A model generated the notes under the pieces. The model had not been told where the DNA came from, did no database searches, and saw only the letters and a program-made list of their open reading frames with translations. Positions 8,731 through 15,992 of a stretch of DNA of 38,336 nucleotides are shown here, piece by piece. The stretch covers positions 7,169 to 45,504 of the forward strand of contig JAMCWK010000113.1 in assembly GCA_023481105.1 (NCBI GenBank), in the 5' to 3' direction. A program made the translations under genes and the position numbers. Position 1 is the first letter of the stretch. Every line of letters starts with the position of its first letter. The stretch is from Acidobacteriota bacterium (GTDB lineage: Bacteria > Acidobacteriota > Terriglobia > Acidiferrales > UBA7541).

Positions 8731-9210
8731 TCAGCGCGTGGGCCTGTTCTGCTTCTTGGCCTCCTTCTGCTTTCGTGGCTTCTCGATTTCAGAAAGCGGA
8801 GTAAACTTCATCTCAATCGTTCTGACCATTCTGACTTCGAATATCTCTTCCTTTGGCTTCTGGTACTCGATATCCGCATATAGGCCCGATACCTTAAGTA
8901 CCTTGCCTCTGGCGAAAAATACGAAGAGACGAACAAGGTTATATCTCCGCTCAGTCTGCTTGCAGGTTAACTCGTAAACCGAAGTGTTACGCAGGTCGCC
9001 GAGGGGATTCCATGAAAGCGTCGGGCATACAAAATCGTTGGATCTGAAGTGCGTGATCCCACCATCGGTCAAGTGGAACTCGAATGAAAGATCTGAACTG
9101 CGATAGGTGTACAACCCATACAAAAACTCAGTCTCTGTAGCGCTGCACGCGATTGGAGAGAGCAATACCATGACGATCAAGGCTATGGTCTTTTCTGTCG
9201 CTGTTTTCAT
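8731..9210 (-). CDS. secreted protein of unknown function
   Basis: 159 aa. The ATG at 9210 is supported by aaGGAGG seven bases upstream. The N-terminus is a signal peptide (MKTATEKTIALIVMVLLSPIAC); the Cys after SPIA could be a lipid-modified Cys, although the box is not ideal. The mature part is mixed, with several aromatic beta-like segments (FLYGLYTYRSSDLSFEFHLT, then YELTCKQTERRYNLVRLFVFF), and ends in a Lys/Arg/Gln-rich tail (EKPRKQKEAKKQNRPTR). I do not recognise the family. It follows a 39-codon amidase fragment by 10 bases, so the two genes once formed an operon. Confidence 0.7.
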   Translation of the reverse strand: MKTATEKTIALIVMVLLSPIACSATETEFLYGLYTYRSSDLSFEFHLTDGGITHFRSNDFVCPTLSWNPLGDLRNTSVYELTCKQTERRYNLVRLFVFFARGKVLKVSGLYADIEYQKPKEEIFEVRMVRTIEMKFTPLSEIEKPRKQKEAKKQNRPTR

Positions 9211-9220
9211 GCTCCCCTCC

Positions 9221-9340
9221 TTACTGGTTCTTGATAAAGTTTATTATGCCAGTCGCAATCTGCCCCGCTATTTCCTTTGTTCTCTGGTCGATTTTGGCCC
9301 TATCCGTCTCGTTGGTAATGAAGCCAGCTTCGAAAAAGGG
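9221..9340 (-). pseudogene. C-terminal remnant of an N-acetylmuramoyl-L-alanine amidase
   Basis: A 39-codon open end reads PFFEAGFITNETDRAKI and then ...EIAGQIATGIINFIKNQ before TAA. The EAGF(I/L)(T/S)N motif followed by an amphipathic helix is the typical end of Amidase_3 cell-wall amidases. Everything upstream is replaced at about 9341 by unrelated sequence (gacagcctgaactgaccc) leading into a transposase remnant, so the gene was cut by a rearrangement. The assignment rests on a short match but a distinctive one. Confidence 0.6.
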
Positions 9341-9403
9341 GACAGCCTGAACTGACCCCTTTCACCGGAACAGAATCAGAAAAGCAGAAACTGGTCATTT
9401 CTA

Positions 9404-9533
9404 AGGTGCCTTGCAACAGTCGCAGATAAGTCTGGCGATCCTCGTCGGCGGAAAAGGTGTCGCGGCGATCGACACCACGTTGCGTCATGTGGCAGGCCAT
9501 CTCCGGCAGCACGCAGCGTCCGCGTCGCGGCAT
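9404..9533 (-). pseudogene. N-terminal remnant of a REP-associated tyrosine transposase
   Basis: From ATG at 9533 the frame reads MPRRGRCVLPEMACHMTQRG, VDRRDTFSADEDRQTYLRLL. That is the canonical start of Y1_Tnp/IS200-like RAYT transposases. The family's HUH motif and catalytic tyrosine, which should lie 40-110 residues further on, are missing; the frame runs into non-homologous sequence. The flanks carry caggctgtcccc in opposite orientations (9342-9353 and 9585-9596). It is a different subfamily from the intact RAYT at 13267. Confidence 0.75.
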
Positions 9534-9857
9534 GGCCGGAATTCTACATCGTCTTTCACTCCACGCCTCAAAAACCACGCACTTCAGGCTGTCCCCGTTT
9601 TCCCCGAGACTCAATCCCGAAGAACAATGCGCGGGCCAACAGCCCTGTACAGAAGATTCAGACAGTGCGAAGCGCGACACTGATCCGAACACCTGCTTTT
9701 TTGCCGCAATAGTCCAATAATTCCAGTTAATTCACCCCTTACCGTTGCGGGAAGAGAAAAGGGCGGGGAGTCTCGCTTTGGGAAAGTGGCATTGCGCATG
9801 GCGTCGCAAATCACTCTGAACCGGTTGAATCCATAACACTTACGAGATGTGCTGCAT
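9534..9857. other. intergenic stretch behind the transposase remnant
   Basis: It holds the second caggctgtcccc copy (about 9585) and otherwise AT-richer unstructured sequence leading to the sigma-54 site at 9858. Open frames here are short and show no family resemblance. Confidence 0.45.
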
Positions 9858-9874
9858 CTGGCAGTACCTGTGCA
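9858..9874 (+). promoter_or_regulatory. sigma-54 (-24/-12) promoter upstream of micropeptide and kinase
   Basis: ctggcagtacctgtgca has CTGGCA at -24 and TGCA at -12, with GG (9860-9861) and GC (9872-9873) separated by exactly 10 bases. The -12 half (GTGCA) is identical to that of the site at 5593. Predicted transcription start is near 9885, ahead of the 36-codon ORF at 9906 and the kinase at 10025. The site also lies inside a longer open frame, so the match could be chance. Confidence 0.5.
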
Positions 9875-9905
9875 GTTGCAGAGTGGTGTGTTCGCGAGGT
9901 TCAAC

Positions 9906-10016
9906 GTGTACAGACCGTTGCAGATGAATCGAGGAGTGCGGCGCGCATTGGAGTTTGTGTTTGCGGTGACGGCGGCGCTGGCGGGCAGCTACTTCATTCT
10001 GCGGATTCCGTGGTAG
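9906..10016 (+). CDS. putative 36-aa single-span membrane micropeptide
   Basis: The GTG at 9906 has GAGG six bases upstream (9896-9899); an in-frame ATG at 9924 would give 30 aa. The peptide has an Arg-rich N-terminus (MYRPLQMNRGVRRALEF) and one strong hydrophobic segment (VFAVTAALAGSYFILRIPW) ending in Trp, so a positive-inside single-pass topology is likely. Its TAG (10014-10016) overlaps a GTG of the kinase frame and lies 8 bases before the preferred kinase ATG, so the two would be translationally linked. It follows a putative sigma-54 promoter. No family is recognised. The open frame extends back to 9837, leaving GTG 9849 and 9888 as other starts. Confidence 0.45.
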   Translation: MYRPLQMNRGVRRALEFVFAVTAALAGSYFILRIPW

Positions 10017-10024
10017 GCCGATCA

Positions 10025-12385
10025 ATGGGAATCGGGGGATGGTGGCGCGCCTTTTCGAAACAGCGCGGCGCGGCGACCGGGCAGGCAGCGTTTACACGCG
10101 CGGCGGCAGAGGGCGCCACTCTGCCTCGACTGCTGGAATTGGCGGCGGGGCTTCTGCTGGAAATCACTCATGCGGACCGCGCCGGCGTGTGGTTGGAAAC
10201 GGAAGATGCCGCGATTTTGCGCGGTGTCGTGGTCGAGCAGAAGGCCAGCGCGGTGCCCGCGGAATGGAAACAATTGCAGCTCCCCACGTTCCCTTGGAAA
10301 AGCGCTTTGCGCGGAACGACTCCGGTGATTGCCGACGTCGGCGAGCCGCAGACGGCGCAGTTTCCTGTGCTCAGCGGAATGGAGCGTGCGGTGTGGTGGC
10401 CGGTGCGCGGCGGGGACCGAGGGCTCGGCATTGTGCTGCTGGGATTCAAGGCGAAACAGCGGAGCGTGCCGCAGACGGCCATTCCGCAGGTGTGGGCGTT
10501 TCTGGATCAAATTGCGCTGGCGTTTCGCGCGCATCGCGATCACGAAGCGCTGGAAAACCTGCGGCAGGAGCGCGCACAGCAATCCGCGGCGGAATTGCGC
10601 GCGCTGCTGGAGGCCGTGGATTGCGGCGTGCTGCTGCTGGACGCTGCCGGGCGCGTGCGCGCGCTGAACGAGCGGTTGGTGCAACTCTTCGGCCTGGAAG
10701 GAAGCGCGGTGGTGAACTTGATCGGGTGCGATACGGCGCAACTGCTGGCGCGACTTTCGCCGGCGGTCCGCGACCCAGAGACGTTTGCCGTGCGCTGGCG
10801 GGACCTGACTGCGCTCAGCGATTCCTCTTCCTGGGAGGAAGTGGAACTCAGCCGGTCGCCCGGGCGTGCGCTGCAGCGATTCTGCACGCCGGTGAGCAAC
10901 GCGCAGGGGCAAACGATCGGCTGGCTGGAACTGTTCCATGACCGCAGCGGGCAAGCGCCCTCGCATCTGCGGATGCTGCAAACGGAAAAAATGGCGGCGA
11001 TCGGGCAGCTCGTATCAGGGATTGCACACGAACTGAATAATCCGCTGACGAGCATCCTGGGCTACGCGCAACTGCTGCTGGCGCGGTGTCCCAGCGGACG
11101 CAGCGCGGGGGCGAAACTTTTTCCGGAAGCCGGCGCAATACGGGAAGTGCTGCGGGCGGCGGAAAAAATCTGCCTGGAAGCGGAGCGCGCGGGCCGCATC
11201 GTGAAAAACCTGCTGCTGTTTGCGCGCGGGGCGCGCGCCGAACGGCGGGCCATCAGCCTGAACGAAGTGGTGGAGCGCACGGTGGCGCTGCGCAGCTACG
11301 AACTGAGAATCGAAAACATTCACCTGGAACTGAAGCTGGATGGCACGCTGCAGTCTTGCCTGGCGGACCCACACCAATTGCAACAGGTGGTGCTGAATCT
11401 TCTGGTGAACGCCGAGCAGGCGATTCTGGAGAGCCACGCGGAGGAACGCAGCGAGGCGGCGGCTTCCGCAGAACTGGGCACGATTCGCATCCGGACGTAT
11501 GCGGTTCCTGGAGCGTCGCCGCCGCGGGTGGCGCTGGAAATATCCGACAGCGGGCCGGGAGTGCCGCCGCAGATTGTTACGCGGCTGTTCGATCCGTTTT
11601 TCACCACCAAGCCGACGGGACTGGGCACCGGCCTGGGACTTTCCATTGCGTACGGAATCGTGCACGACCACGGCGGGGAAATCTATCTTCTCGACGCGGA
11701 GCACGCTCCCAGCGGAGTGCCGCGGCTGGGCGGGGCCACGCTGGTGGTGGAATTGCCGGTGTTCATTGCGCTGGAATCCGCGGCGGCGCAACCCACGGCG
11801 CAGGAGGAAGCCGCGCCCGGTCCAGAGGACGGCGGCGGGGAACCGGGCTCCGGTGCGGAGGGGCCGTCGGGCTCGGCGCGAGCGGCGCGGGCGAAAATTC
11901 TGGTGGTGGAAGACGAGCCCACGGTGGCGCAGTTGATTGCCGACGTGCTGGAAGAGGACGGGCACGTGGTGGACGTGGTGCTGGACAGCCGGGAAGGACT
12001 GACGCGGGCCGGGCGCTACAGCTACGACTTGATCATCTGCGACCTGCGCATGCCGCGGGTGGACGGGCGGGCGTTCTATCGCGCGCTGATGAGCAGCGGG
12101 CGCGCGGCGCAACTGCGCATCCTGTTCGTCACCGGGGATACGCTTTCTCCGCGGACGCACGACTTTTTGGGCGAGACGGGCCTGCCGTGCCTGGCCAAGC
12201 CGTTCTTGGTGGAGGAACTCAAAAGCGTGGTGTACCGCGCGCTGAATTCCATGCTGTTGCCGAAGAAACGATTTTCGGAAGACGCCGGTGCACAGAGGTT
12301 CGACCCCTTCGCTGCCGCGGCGCCGCACGAGGACGCCATGCTCCATCCGATGGCGCGAGGAGCGGACGAAGCGAGGAAACCATGA
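10025..12385 (+). CDS. NtrB-like hybrid sensor histidine kinase (GAF-PAS-HisKA-HATPase-receiver)
   Basis: 786 aa from the ATG at 10025 (GTG at 10010 is also in frame). Numbering here is from the GTG. A GAF-like sensor (about 35-175) and a PAS-like segment (about 192-305, LLEAVDCGVLLLDAAGRVRA) come first. The H-box is IAHELNNPLTSILGY with phospho-acceptor H340. The ATPase domain has N-box NLLVNAEQAI, G1 DSGPGVPP and the F/G2 region DPFFTTKPTGLGTGLGLS. After an acidic, Gly-rich linker comes a receiver (about 628-745) with VVEDE, phospho-acceptor D678 and K in LAKPF. No transmembrane helix is apparent, so it senses in the cytoplasm. It is probably the kinase for the sigma-54 activator at 5634. 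It overlaps the next gene by ATGA, so translation is coupled. Confidence 0.92.
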   Translation: MGIGGWWRAFSKQRGAATGQAAFTRAAAEGATLPRLLELAAGLLLEITHADRAGVWLETEDAAILRGVVVEQKASAVPAEWKQLQLPTFPWKSALRGTTPVIADVGEPQTAQFPVLSGMERAVWWPVRGGDRGLGIVLLGFKAKQRSVPQTAIPQVWAFLDQIALAFRAHRDHEALENLRQERAQQSAAELRALLEAVDCGVLLLDAAGRVRALNERLVQLFGLEGSAVVNLIGCDTAQLLARLSPAVRDPETFAVRWRDLTALSDSSSWEEVELSRSPGRALQRFCTPVSNAQGQTIGWLELFHDRSGQAPSHLRMLQTEKMAAIGQLVSGIAHELNNPLTSILGYAQLLLARCPSGRSAGAKLFPEAGAIREVLRAAEKICLEAERAGRIVKNLLLFARGARAERRAISLNEVVERTVALRSYELRIENIHLELKLDGTLQSCLADPHQLQQVVLNLLVNAEQAILESHAEERSEAAASAELGTIRIRTYAVPGASPPRVALEISDSGPGVPPQIVTRLFDPFFTTKPTGLGTGLGLSIAYGIVHDHGGEIYLLDAEHAPSGVPRLGGATLVVELPVFIALESAAAQPTAQEEAAPGPEDGGGEPGSGAEGPSGSARAARAKILVVEDEPTVAQLIADVLEEDGHVVDVVLDSREGLTRAGRYSYDLIICDLRMPRVDGRAFYRALMSSGRAAQLRILFVTGDTLSPRTHDFLGETGLPCLAKPFLVEELKSVVYRALNSMLLPKKRFSEDAGAQRFDPFAAAAPHEDAMLHPMARGADEARKP

Positions 12386-13203
12386 AAGCTGCGAATCCAT
12401 TGACGAGTGTAGCGCACGCCGAGCCCACGCCGAGCGAGGCGAGCGTGGTGCTGCTGGTCACGGCAGATACCGCGCTGGCGCGGCGGCTGATCCACGCGCT
12501 GAACGGAGAAGGAGACTTCCCGCGCGAGGAGGACACGCGGGCGTATCAGCTTCCCATTGCCACGAGCTTCGCGCAGGCGCGCTCGTGCATCGGGCGCGCG
12601 GTGCCGGCGGTGATCCTGCTGGATGAGAGCGTGGCCGCGGCGGGATTGTTCACGGACGTGCTGCGGGAACTTTCGCGATTCGCGCCGATCATTTTTCTGG
12701 CGGCGCCGGAAAACCTGGCGCGGTGGTGTGCGCTGAGCGAATTGTCGGAGCTGGTGACGCAGGGACACGTGGAATGCGTGCCGCGGTACGGTGATTTCGT
12801 GCCGCTGGCCACGCGGCTGATCGAGCGCCACGCGCACAACCATTCCGAAATCCGCGGACTGGGGACGCGAGGCCACGCGTCGCCGGCGCTGGTGACGCAT
12901 GTTCCGGAGCGCGTGCAACTCGATCCGGACCATGCGCCGCGGGACTTCGGCGAAGTGCTGCGGCATGAAGTGAACAATCCGCTGACGGGGATTCTGGGGA
13001 ATGCGGAACTCCTGCTCTCGCGGCGCGACCGCCTCTCGGCGGATATGGTGGAGCGGCTGGAAGTCATCGCCGAGCTGGCCATCCGTCTGCGCGAGACGAT
13101 TCGCCGCTTGAGCAATGCCCTCGAGAACCGCTCCGCGCGCATCTCCGCGCCTCCGTCCAGCGGCCTCGCGCCCACCCTCCGCCATCGCCCGCCGGGCATG
13201 TAG
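12382..13203 (+). CDS. degenerate receiver plus lone DHp (HisKA) domain protein, no kinase ATPase domain
   Basis: 273 aa, starting within the kinase stop (ATGA, 4-base overlap). Residues 20-150 look like a receiver fold (VVLLVTAD, then AVILLDES with D81 at the phospho-acceptor site), but the acidic pair is missing and no receiver Lys is evident. Residues 186-247 form a DHp helix pair with H-box RHEVNNPLTGILGNAELLLS (His195), very close to that of the upstream kinase. The protein ends about 25 residues later, so the whole catalytic ATP-binding domain is absent. It could be a phosphotransfer protein like Spo0B, or a dimerising modulator of the kinase. Its TAG stop is supplied by a GTAG-hairpin repeat. 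This architecture is seen directly; the role is inference. Confidence 0.85.
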   Translation: MKAANPLTSVAHAEPTPSEASVVLLVTADTALARRLIHALNGEGDFPREEDTRAYQLPIATSFAQARSCIGRAVPAVILLDESVAAAGLFTDVLRELSRFAPIIFLAAPENLARWCALSELSELVTQGHVECVPRYGDFVPLATRLIERHAHNHSEIRGLGTRGHASPALVTHVPERVQLDPDHAPRDFGEVLRHEVNNPLTGILGNAELLLSRRDRLSADMVERLEVIAELAIRLRETIRRLSNALENRSARISAPPSSGLAPTLRHRPPGM

Positions 13204-13262
13204 CGGCGACCTTTAGGTCGGCATTGAGGATCGAAGATGCCCACCTAAAGGTGGCCGCTACA
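13200..13262. repeat. inverted pair of GTAG-hairpins upstream of the RAYT
   Basis: The first element starts GTAG at 13200-13203, and its TAG is the stop codon of the preceding gene. It has hairpin cgacc-ttta-ggtcg (13207-13220). The second is gcccacctaaaggtggccg (13239-13257) followed by CTACA. The pair is head-to-head. It ends 4 bases before the ATG of the transposase, so the transposase gene starts essentially at the repeat edge. Confidence 0.8.
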
Positions 13263-13266
13263 GGGT

Positions 13267-13803
13267 ATGATCCCTGGAATGAATCGTCCGCCTTTTGAGC
13301 GCAAAAACATCCGCTTGCACGAGGAGAACTACCGCGGCCAGAATTGGTTTTTTGTAACCCTTTGTTGTGAGGAACGGAAAGCCGTGTTTCATGCGGCCGA
13401 GCGGGCGGAGTGGGTGATCGAGCGTCTTCGAGAGATTGCCTCGAACTGTGCCTTTGCGGTTGACGCCTATTGTGTCATGCCGGAGCACATCCATTTGCTG
13501 GTGAGAGGAACAACGGAAATCAGTGATCTCCTGGATTTCATGAAACGGTTCAAGCAGGTAACCGCCTACGAATACAAACATTCCACGGGCCAGCGCTTGT
13601 GGCAGAAGAAATTCTACGACCACATTCTGCGGCCGAAGGAAAACGCGGAAAGCGTTGCATGGTACATTTGGCTCAATCCCGTGAGAAAGGGAATGGTGAC
13701 GCAGCACGAGGAGTATCCATGGTCAGGATCGTTCACGTCGGATTGGCAGAAAAGGAAAAAGCCCACGTCGGAATGGGTCCCGCCATGGAGAAAGCCCGTG
13801 TAG
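13267..13803 (+). CDS. REP-associated tyrosine transposase (RAYT, Y1_Tnp/IS200-like)
   Basis: 178 aa, the normal size for a single-domain RAYT. It has the HUH motif as H74-I-H76 (MPEHIHLLV) and the typical AWYIWLNPVRKG block, whose Tyr133 is the likely nucleophile. The distance from HUH to Tyr (about 58 residues) fits the family. It also has the ENYRGQNWFFVTLCC N-terminal strand and a basic C-terminus. RAYTs bind and cleave single-stranded REP hairpins marked by a 5' GTAG. Here the gene is flanked on both sides by GTAG-hairpins, with a seven-unit array behind it, so gene and repeats form one REPtron. ATG at 13267 is used; ATG at 13279 is possible. Its TAG stop is again part of a GTAG element. 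All motifs are intact, so it is probably active. Confidence 0.92.
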   Translation: MIPGMNRPPFERKNIRLHEENYRGQNWFFVTLCCEERKAVFHAAERAEWVIERLREIASNCAFAVDAYCVMPEHIHLLVRGTTEISDLLDFMKRFKQVTAYEYKHSTGQRLWQKKFYDHILRPKENAESVAWYIWLNPVRKGMVTQHEEYPWSGSFTSDWQKRKKPTSEWVPPWRKPV

Positions 13804-14146
13804 CGGCGGCCTTCAGGCCGGCAGGTTCCATGGCCGGTCCCGGAATGCCCACCTGAAGGTGGGCGCTACAACCGGCATTCGAGGTCGAGGATGCCCACCT
13901 AAAGGTGGCCGCTACAACCGGCATTCAAAATCGAAGATGCCCACCTGAAGGTGGCCGCTACAACCGGCATTCGAGGTCGAGGATGCCCACCTGAAGGTGG
14001 CCGCTACAACCGGCATTCGAAGTCGAAGATGCCCACCTAAAGGTGGCCGCTACAACCGGCATTCGAAGTCGAAGATGCCCACCTGAAGGTGGCCGCTACA
14101 ACCGGCATTCAAAATCGAAGATGCCCACCTAAAGGTGGCCTCTACA
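13800..14146. repeat. REP array downstream of the RAYT: one inverted element and seven direct 46-bp units
   Basis: The array opens with an inverted GTAG element (13800-13803, hairpin ggcc-ttca-ggcc). Seven direct units follow, whose gcccacct starts lie at 13847, 13893, 13939, 13985, 14031, 14077 and 14123, an exact 46-bp period. Each unit is a hairpin gcccacct(g/a)aaggtgg(g/c)c followed by gCTACA (cTCTACA in the last unit) and a spacer accggcattc(g/a)a(g/a)(g/a)tcga(g/a)gat. Variation is mostly transitions in loop and spacer, so the array grew by recent tandem duplication. No gene lies between 13804 and the lipoprotein stop at 14247. Confidence 0.9.
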
Positions 14147-14246
14147 TAGGTCGTGTAGCATTGCGAATCGGTTGTCTATGCAAAAATTGTTTGAGAGTAA
14201 CAAAAGAAACCGAACGTGACTGATAACGAATTAACAAAAAAGTTGT

Positions 14247-15572
14247 CTACGGGTTCTTGTGGGGGGCGCGGTTGCCCGGTTTCGTGTGAGGATGATTTAG
14301 AATGGCCCAGCCGAGTTTTCCGGCGGCGGTCGGTCTCTGTGTTCTCAGGCCGGGGAATTCGTTCGAAACGTCCGCCACGTTGGGGTCCTGATAGTCGGGA
14401 ATCCCCATGTTGTGACCCATTTCTTCGTAAATCAGTGATGAAATGTCACTGTTTGACGCAAGCGCTTGGCAGACTGATGTCTGGTTGTATGTTGTATCGG
14501 AGCGAATTATGGTTTTACCGTTTGTTGCCAAGCCAGTGCCTGCCGATACGTTGCCCAAATTGGGATCCAAGCTGATAAAAATAACTCCATTGCTTCCCTG
14601 GCCTCTTCTTCTCGGCAAGATTGTGATTCTGCCGTCGGTGAAAATCGATATCGCGTCGTCTTTGAATTGGTCGTAAACCGCTTCCAACTGCTGTAGGCAT
14701 GTCTGAGGCAAAGCTGGATTGTCATCAAACACGATTGCTGTTGGGGGTGCGCCTTGCAGATCCCATTTAAGAACGCCTGGTGCGGCTGTATTTTCGCCCT
14801 GGCCAAACAACTTGTACCAGTTTTCTATTGTTGCGTCGAATGGAACGCCAAAGCGGTTGTTGCCGCGCTCGATAACCCAGTGGTTGTAGTTCTGTAAGTT
14901 TCCACTCACAGTTTGATTGGCGTCTTCGTGGGCGACGGCGACGGAGCTGTTGGCGGCGTCATCGTACTGGAAGGTGTAAGTCCCCGCCGGGACGTTGGCG
15001 ATGGTGAAGGTGCCATTGGCATTGACGGTGGCTTGCAGTGTGTTTGCGCTGCTCACCATCTTCACCGTTCCCTGGCCGATGGTCGAGCCATCGTTGGCAA
15101 TCAGTTTGAAAATCGTGCCGGAGAGATCGAATTTCTGTGGGTTCACTGTAATCGAAGTGTTCTGCGGCGAGGAAACGCCGCCGCGGTTGTCGCGCACAGT
15201 AAGCTTGGCTGTGAACGTAGCGCCTGCGGCGCTGGTGTAGGTGTGCTGCTGCGTGGAGGAAGATGTGCAATTGTTGGCCGTGTAGTCGGTGGAGCCGTTG
15301 TTGTCGGCGTCAATCTCGCAGGTCATGGAGTCGCCGTCGGGGTCGCTGATGCTCCAACTGAAAGTGACAGCGACCGGCGAGGTGCCGGTGTTGGGGGTGG
15401 CCGCAAAGCTGGCAATGGAGGGTGCGCGATTGGCCGGGGGCGGTGGAGGCGGAGGATTGCCGCCGGAAGAGCCACCGCCGCAGGAGAGGAAGGTTACAAT
15501 CCCGGCGCAGAGAATGGCGGCGAGTAAGAAAGTCTTGAAGATGGGAATAGGATATTTTGAGCGATTTGGCAT
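14247..15572 (-). CDS. PKD-domain lipoprotein with degenerate zinc-metallopeptidase motif
   Basis: 441 aa. The lipoprotein signal ends TFLSC (Cys31), followed by a Gly/Ser and seven-Pro linker. A PKD-like domain (about 48-145; SDPDGDSMTCEIDADNNG) and a carboxypeptidase-regulatory-like beta domain (about 150-212; FDLSGTIF, VNANGTFTIANVPAGTYTF) come next. The C-terminal part (about 225-430) ends with YEEMGHNMGIPD. This is the metzincin-type HExxHxxGxxD signature with Glu383 in place of the first zinc His; the catalytic Glu384, His387, Gly390 and Asp393 are kept. It is probably surface-exposed. It may be an inactive binding domain or a peptidase using an unusual ligand. It points towards the RAYT array and stands alone. 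Confidence 0.75.
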   Translation of the reverse strand: MPNRSKYPIPIFKTFLLAAILCAGIVTFLSCGGGSSGGNPPPPPPPANRAPSIASFAATPNTGTSPVAVTFSWSISDPDGDSMTCEIDADNNGSTDYTANNCTSSSTQQHTYTSAAGATFTAKLTVRDNRGGVSSPQNTSITVNPQKFDLSGTIFKLIANDGSTIGQGTVKMVSSANTLQATVNANGTFTIANVPAGTYTFQYDDAANSSVAVAHEDANQTVSGNLQNYNHWVIERGNNRFGVPFDATIENWYKLFGQGENTAAPGVLKWDLQGAPPTAIVFDDNPALPQTCLQQLEAVYDQFKDDAISIFTDGRITILPRRRGQGSNGVIFISLDPNLGNVSAGTGLATNGKTIIRSDTTYNQTSVCQALASNSDISSLIYEEMGHNMGIPDYQDPNVADVSNEFPGLRTQRPTAAGKLGWAILNHPHTKPGNRAPHKNP

Positions 15573-15608
15573 GGAGGCTGCCCCGGAGCCTTTGAAATGC
15601 CTAGCTGA

Positions 15609-15704
15609 GCCGGCGAGACGCCGGCGCTACTGCTGCCCGCCTGAAGGCGGGCGCTACACACATCCACAAGCGCTACTGCTGCCCGCCTGAAGGCGGGCGT
15701 TACA
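15609..15704. repeat. cluster of three CTACA hairpins, two with 46-bp period
   Basis: One element has stem gccggcg/cgccggc (15609-15625) followed by gCTAC. Two near-identical units gcccgcctgaaggcgggcg at 15635 and 15681 are exactly 46 bp apart and end CTACA and TTACA. The stem sequence differs from the 13.8-kb array, but the period and tail are the same. It lies just upstream of the lipoprotein gene (minus strand, start 15572) and may affect its promoter. Confidence 0.75.
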
Positions 15705-15852
15705 CACATCCACAAGCTGCATACGCGCATTTTCGATAGACAGGCAAGCGTCAAAGTGCGCCACAGGGGGTTTGGCGGAAGATTTCGCGGGTAGCGAGAG
15801 CAGGGCCGAGGGTGGCGAGCGGTGATATACTCCGCGGAAGTTGGTTTGTAGA

Positions 15853-15954
15853 ATGCCCACCTAAAGGTGGGCGCTACAACCGGCATTCGAGGTCGAGGAT
15901 GCCCACCTAAAGGTGGCCTCTACGAAAGATGCCCACCTAAAGGTGGGCGCTACA
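15853..15954. repeat. three direct CTAC(A) hairpins upstream of the membrane regulator
   Basis: Units gcccacctaaaggtgg(g/c)c start at 15855, 15901 and 15931 (spacings 46 and 30 bp). The first spacer is identical in type to the RAYT array (accggcattcgaggtcgagg). The last CTACA ends 38 bases before the regulator ATG at 15993. An open frame reading through these repeats in phase with the regulator is not taken as coding. Confidence 0.8.
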
Positions 15955-15992
15955 TAACCGCAGAGTGTTCCAACACTTCAGAGGCAACACAA

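Noticed and set aside
11015..12400. Long open frame on the minus strand opposite the hybrid kinase
   Set aside because: Arg/His/Gln-rich translation without any domain, and the plus strand carries an unmistakable kinase; this is a GC-bias shadow.
12076..13185. Minus-strand open frame of about 370 codons
   Set aside because: Antisense to the kinase receiver and the DHp protein; composition typical of shadows.
13847..14146. CRISPR-like array (short palindromic units at regular 46-bp spacing)
   Set aside because: The spacers are as conserved as the repeats, no cas gene is near, and the units match GTAG-hairpins scattered elsewhere in the window and next to a RAYT.
15867..15992. Upstream extension of the membrane regulator
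   Set aside because: The extra 42 codons translate REP hairpins (repeated CPPKGG), so they are not taken as protein.
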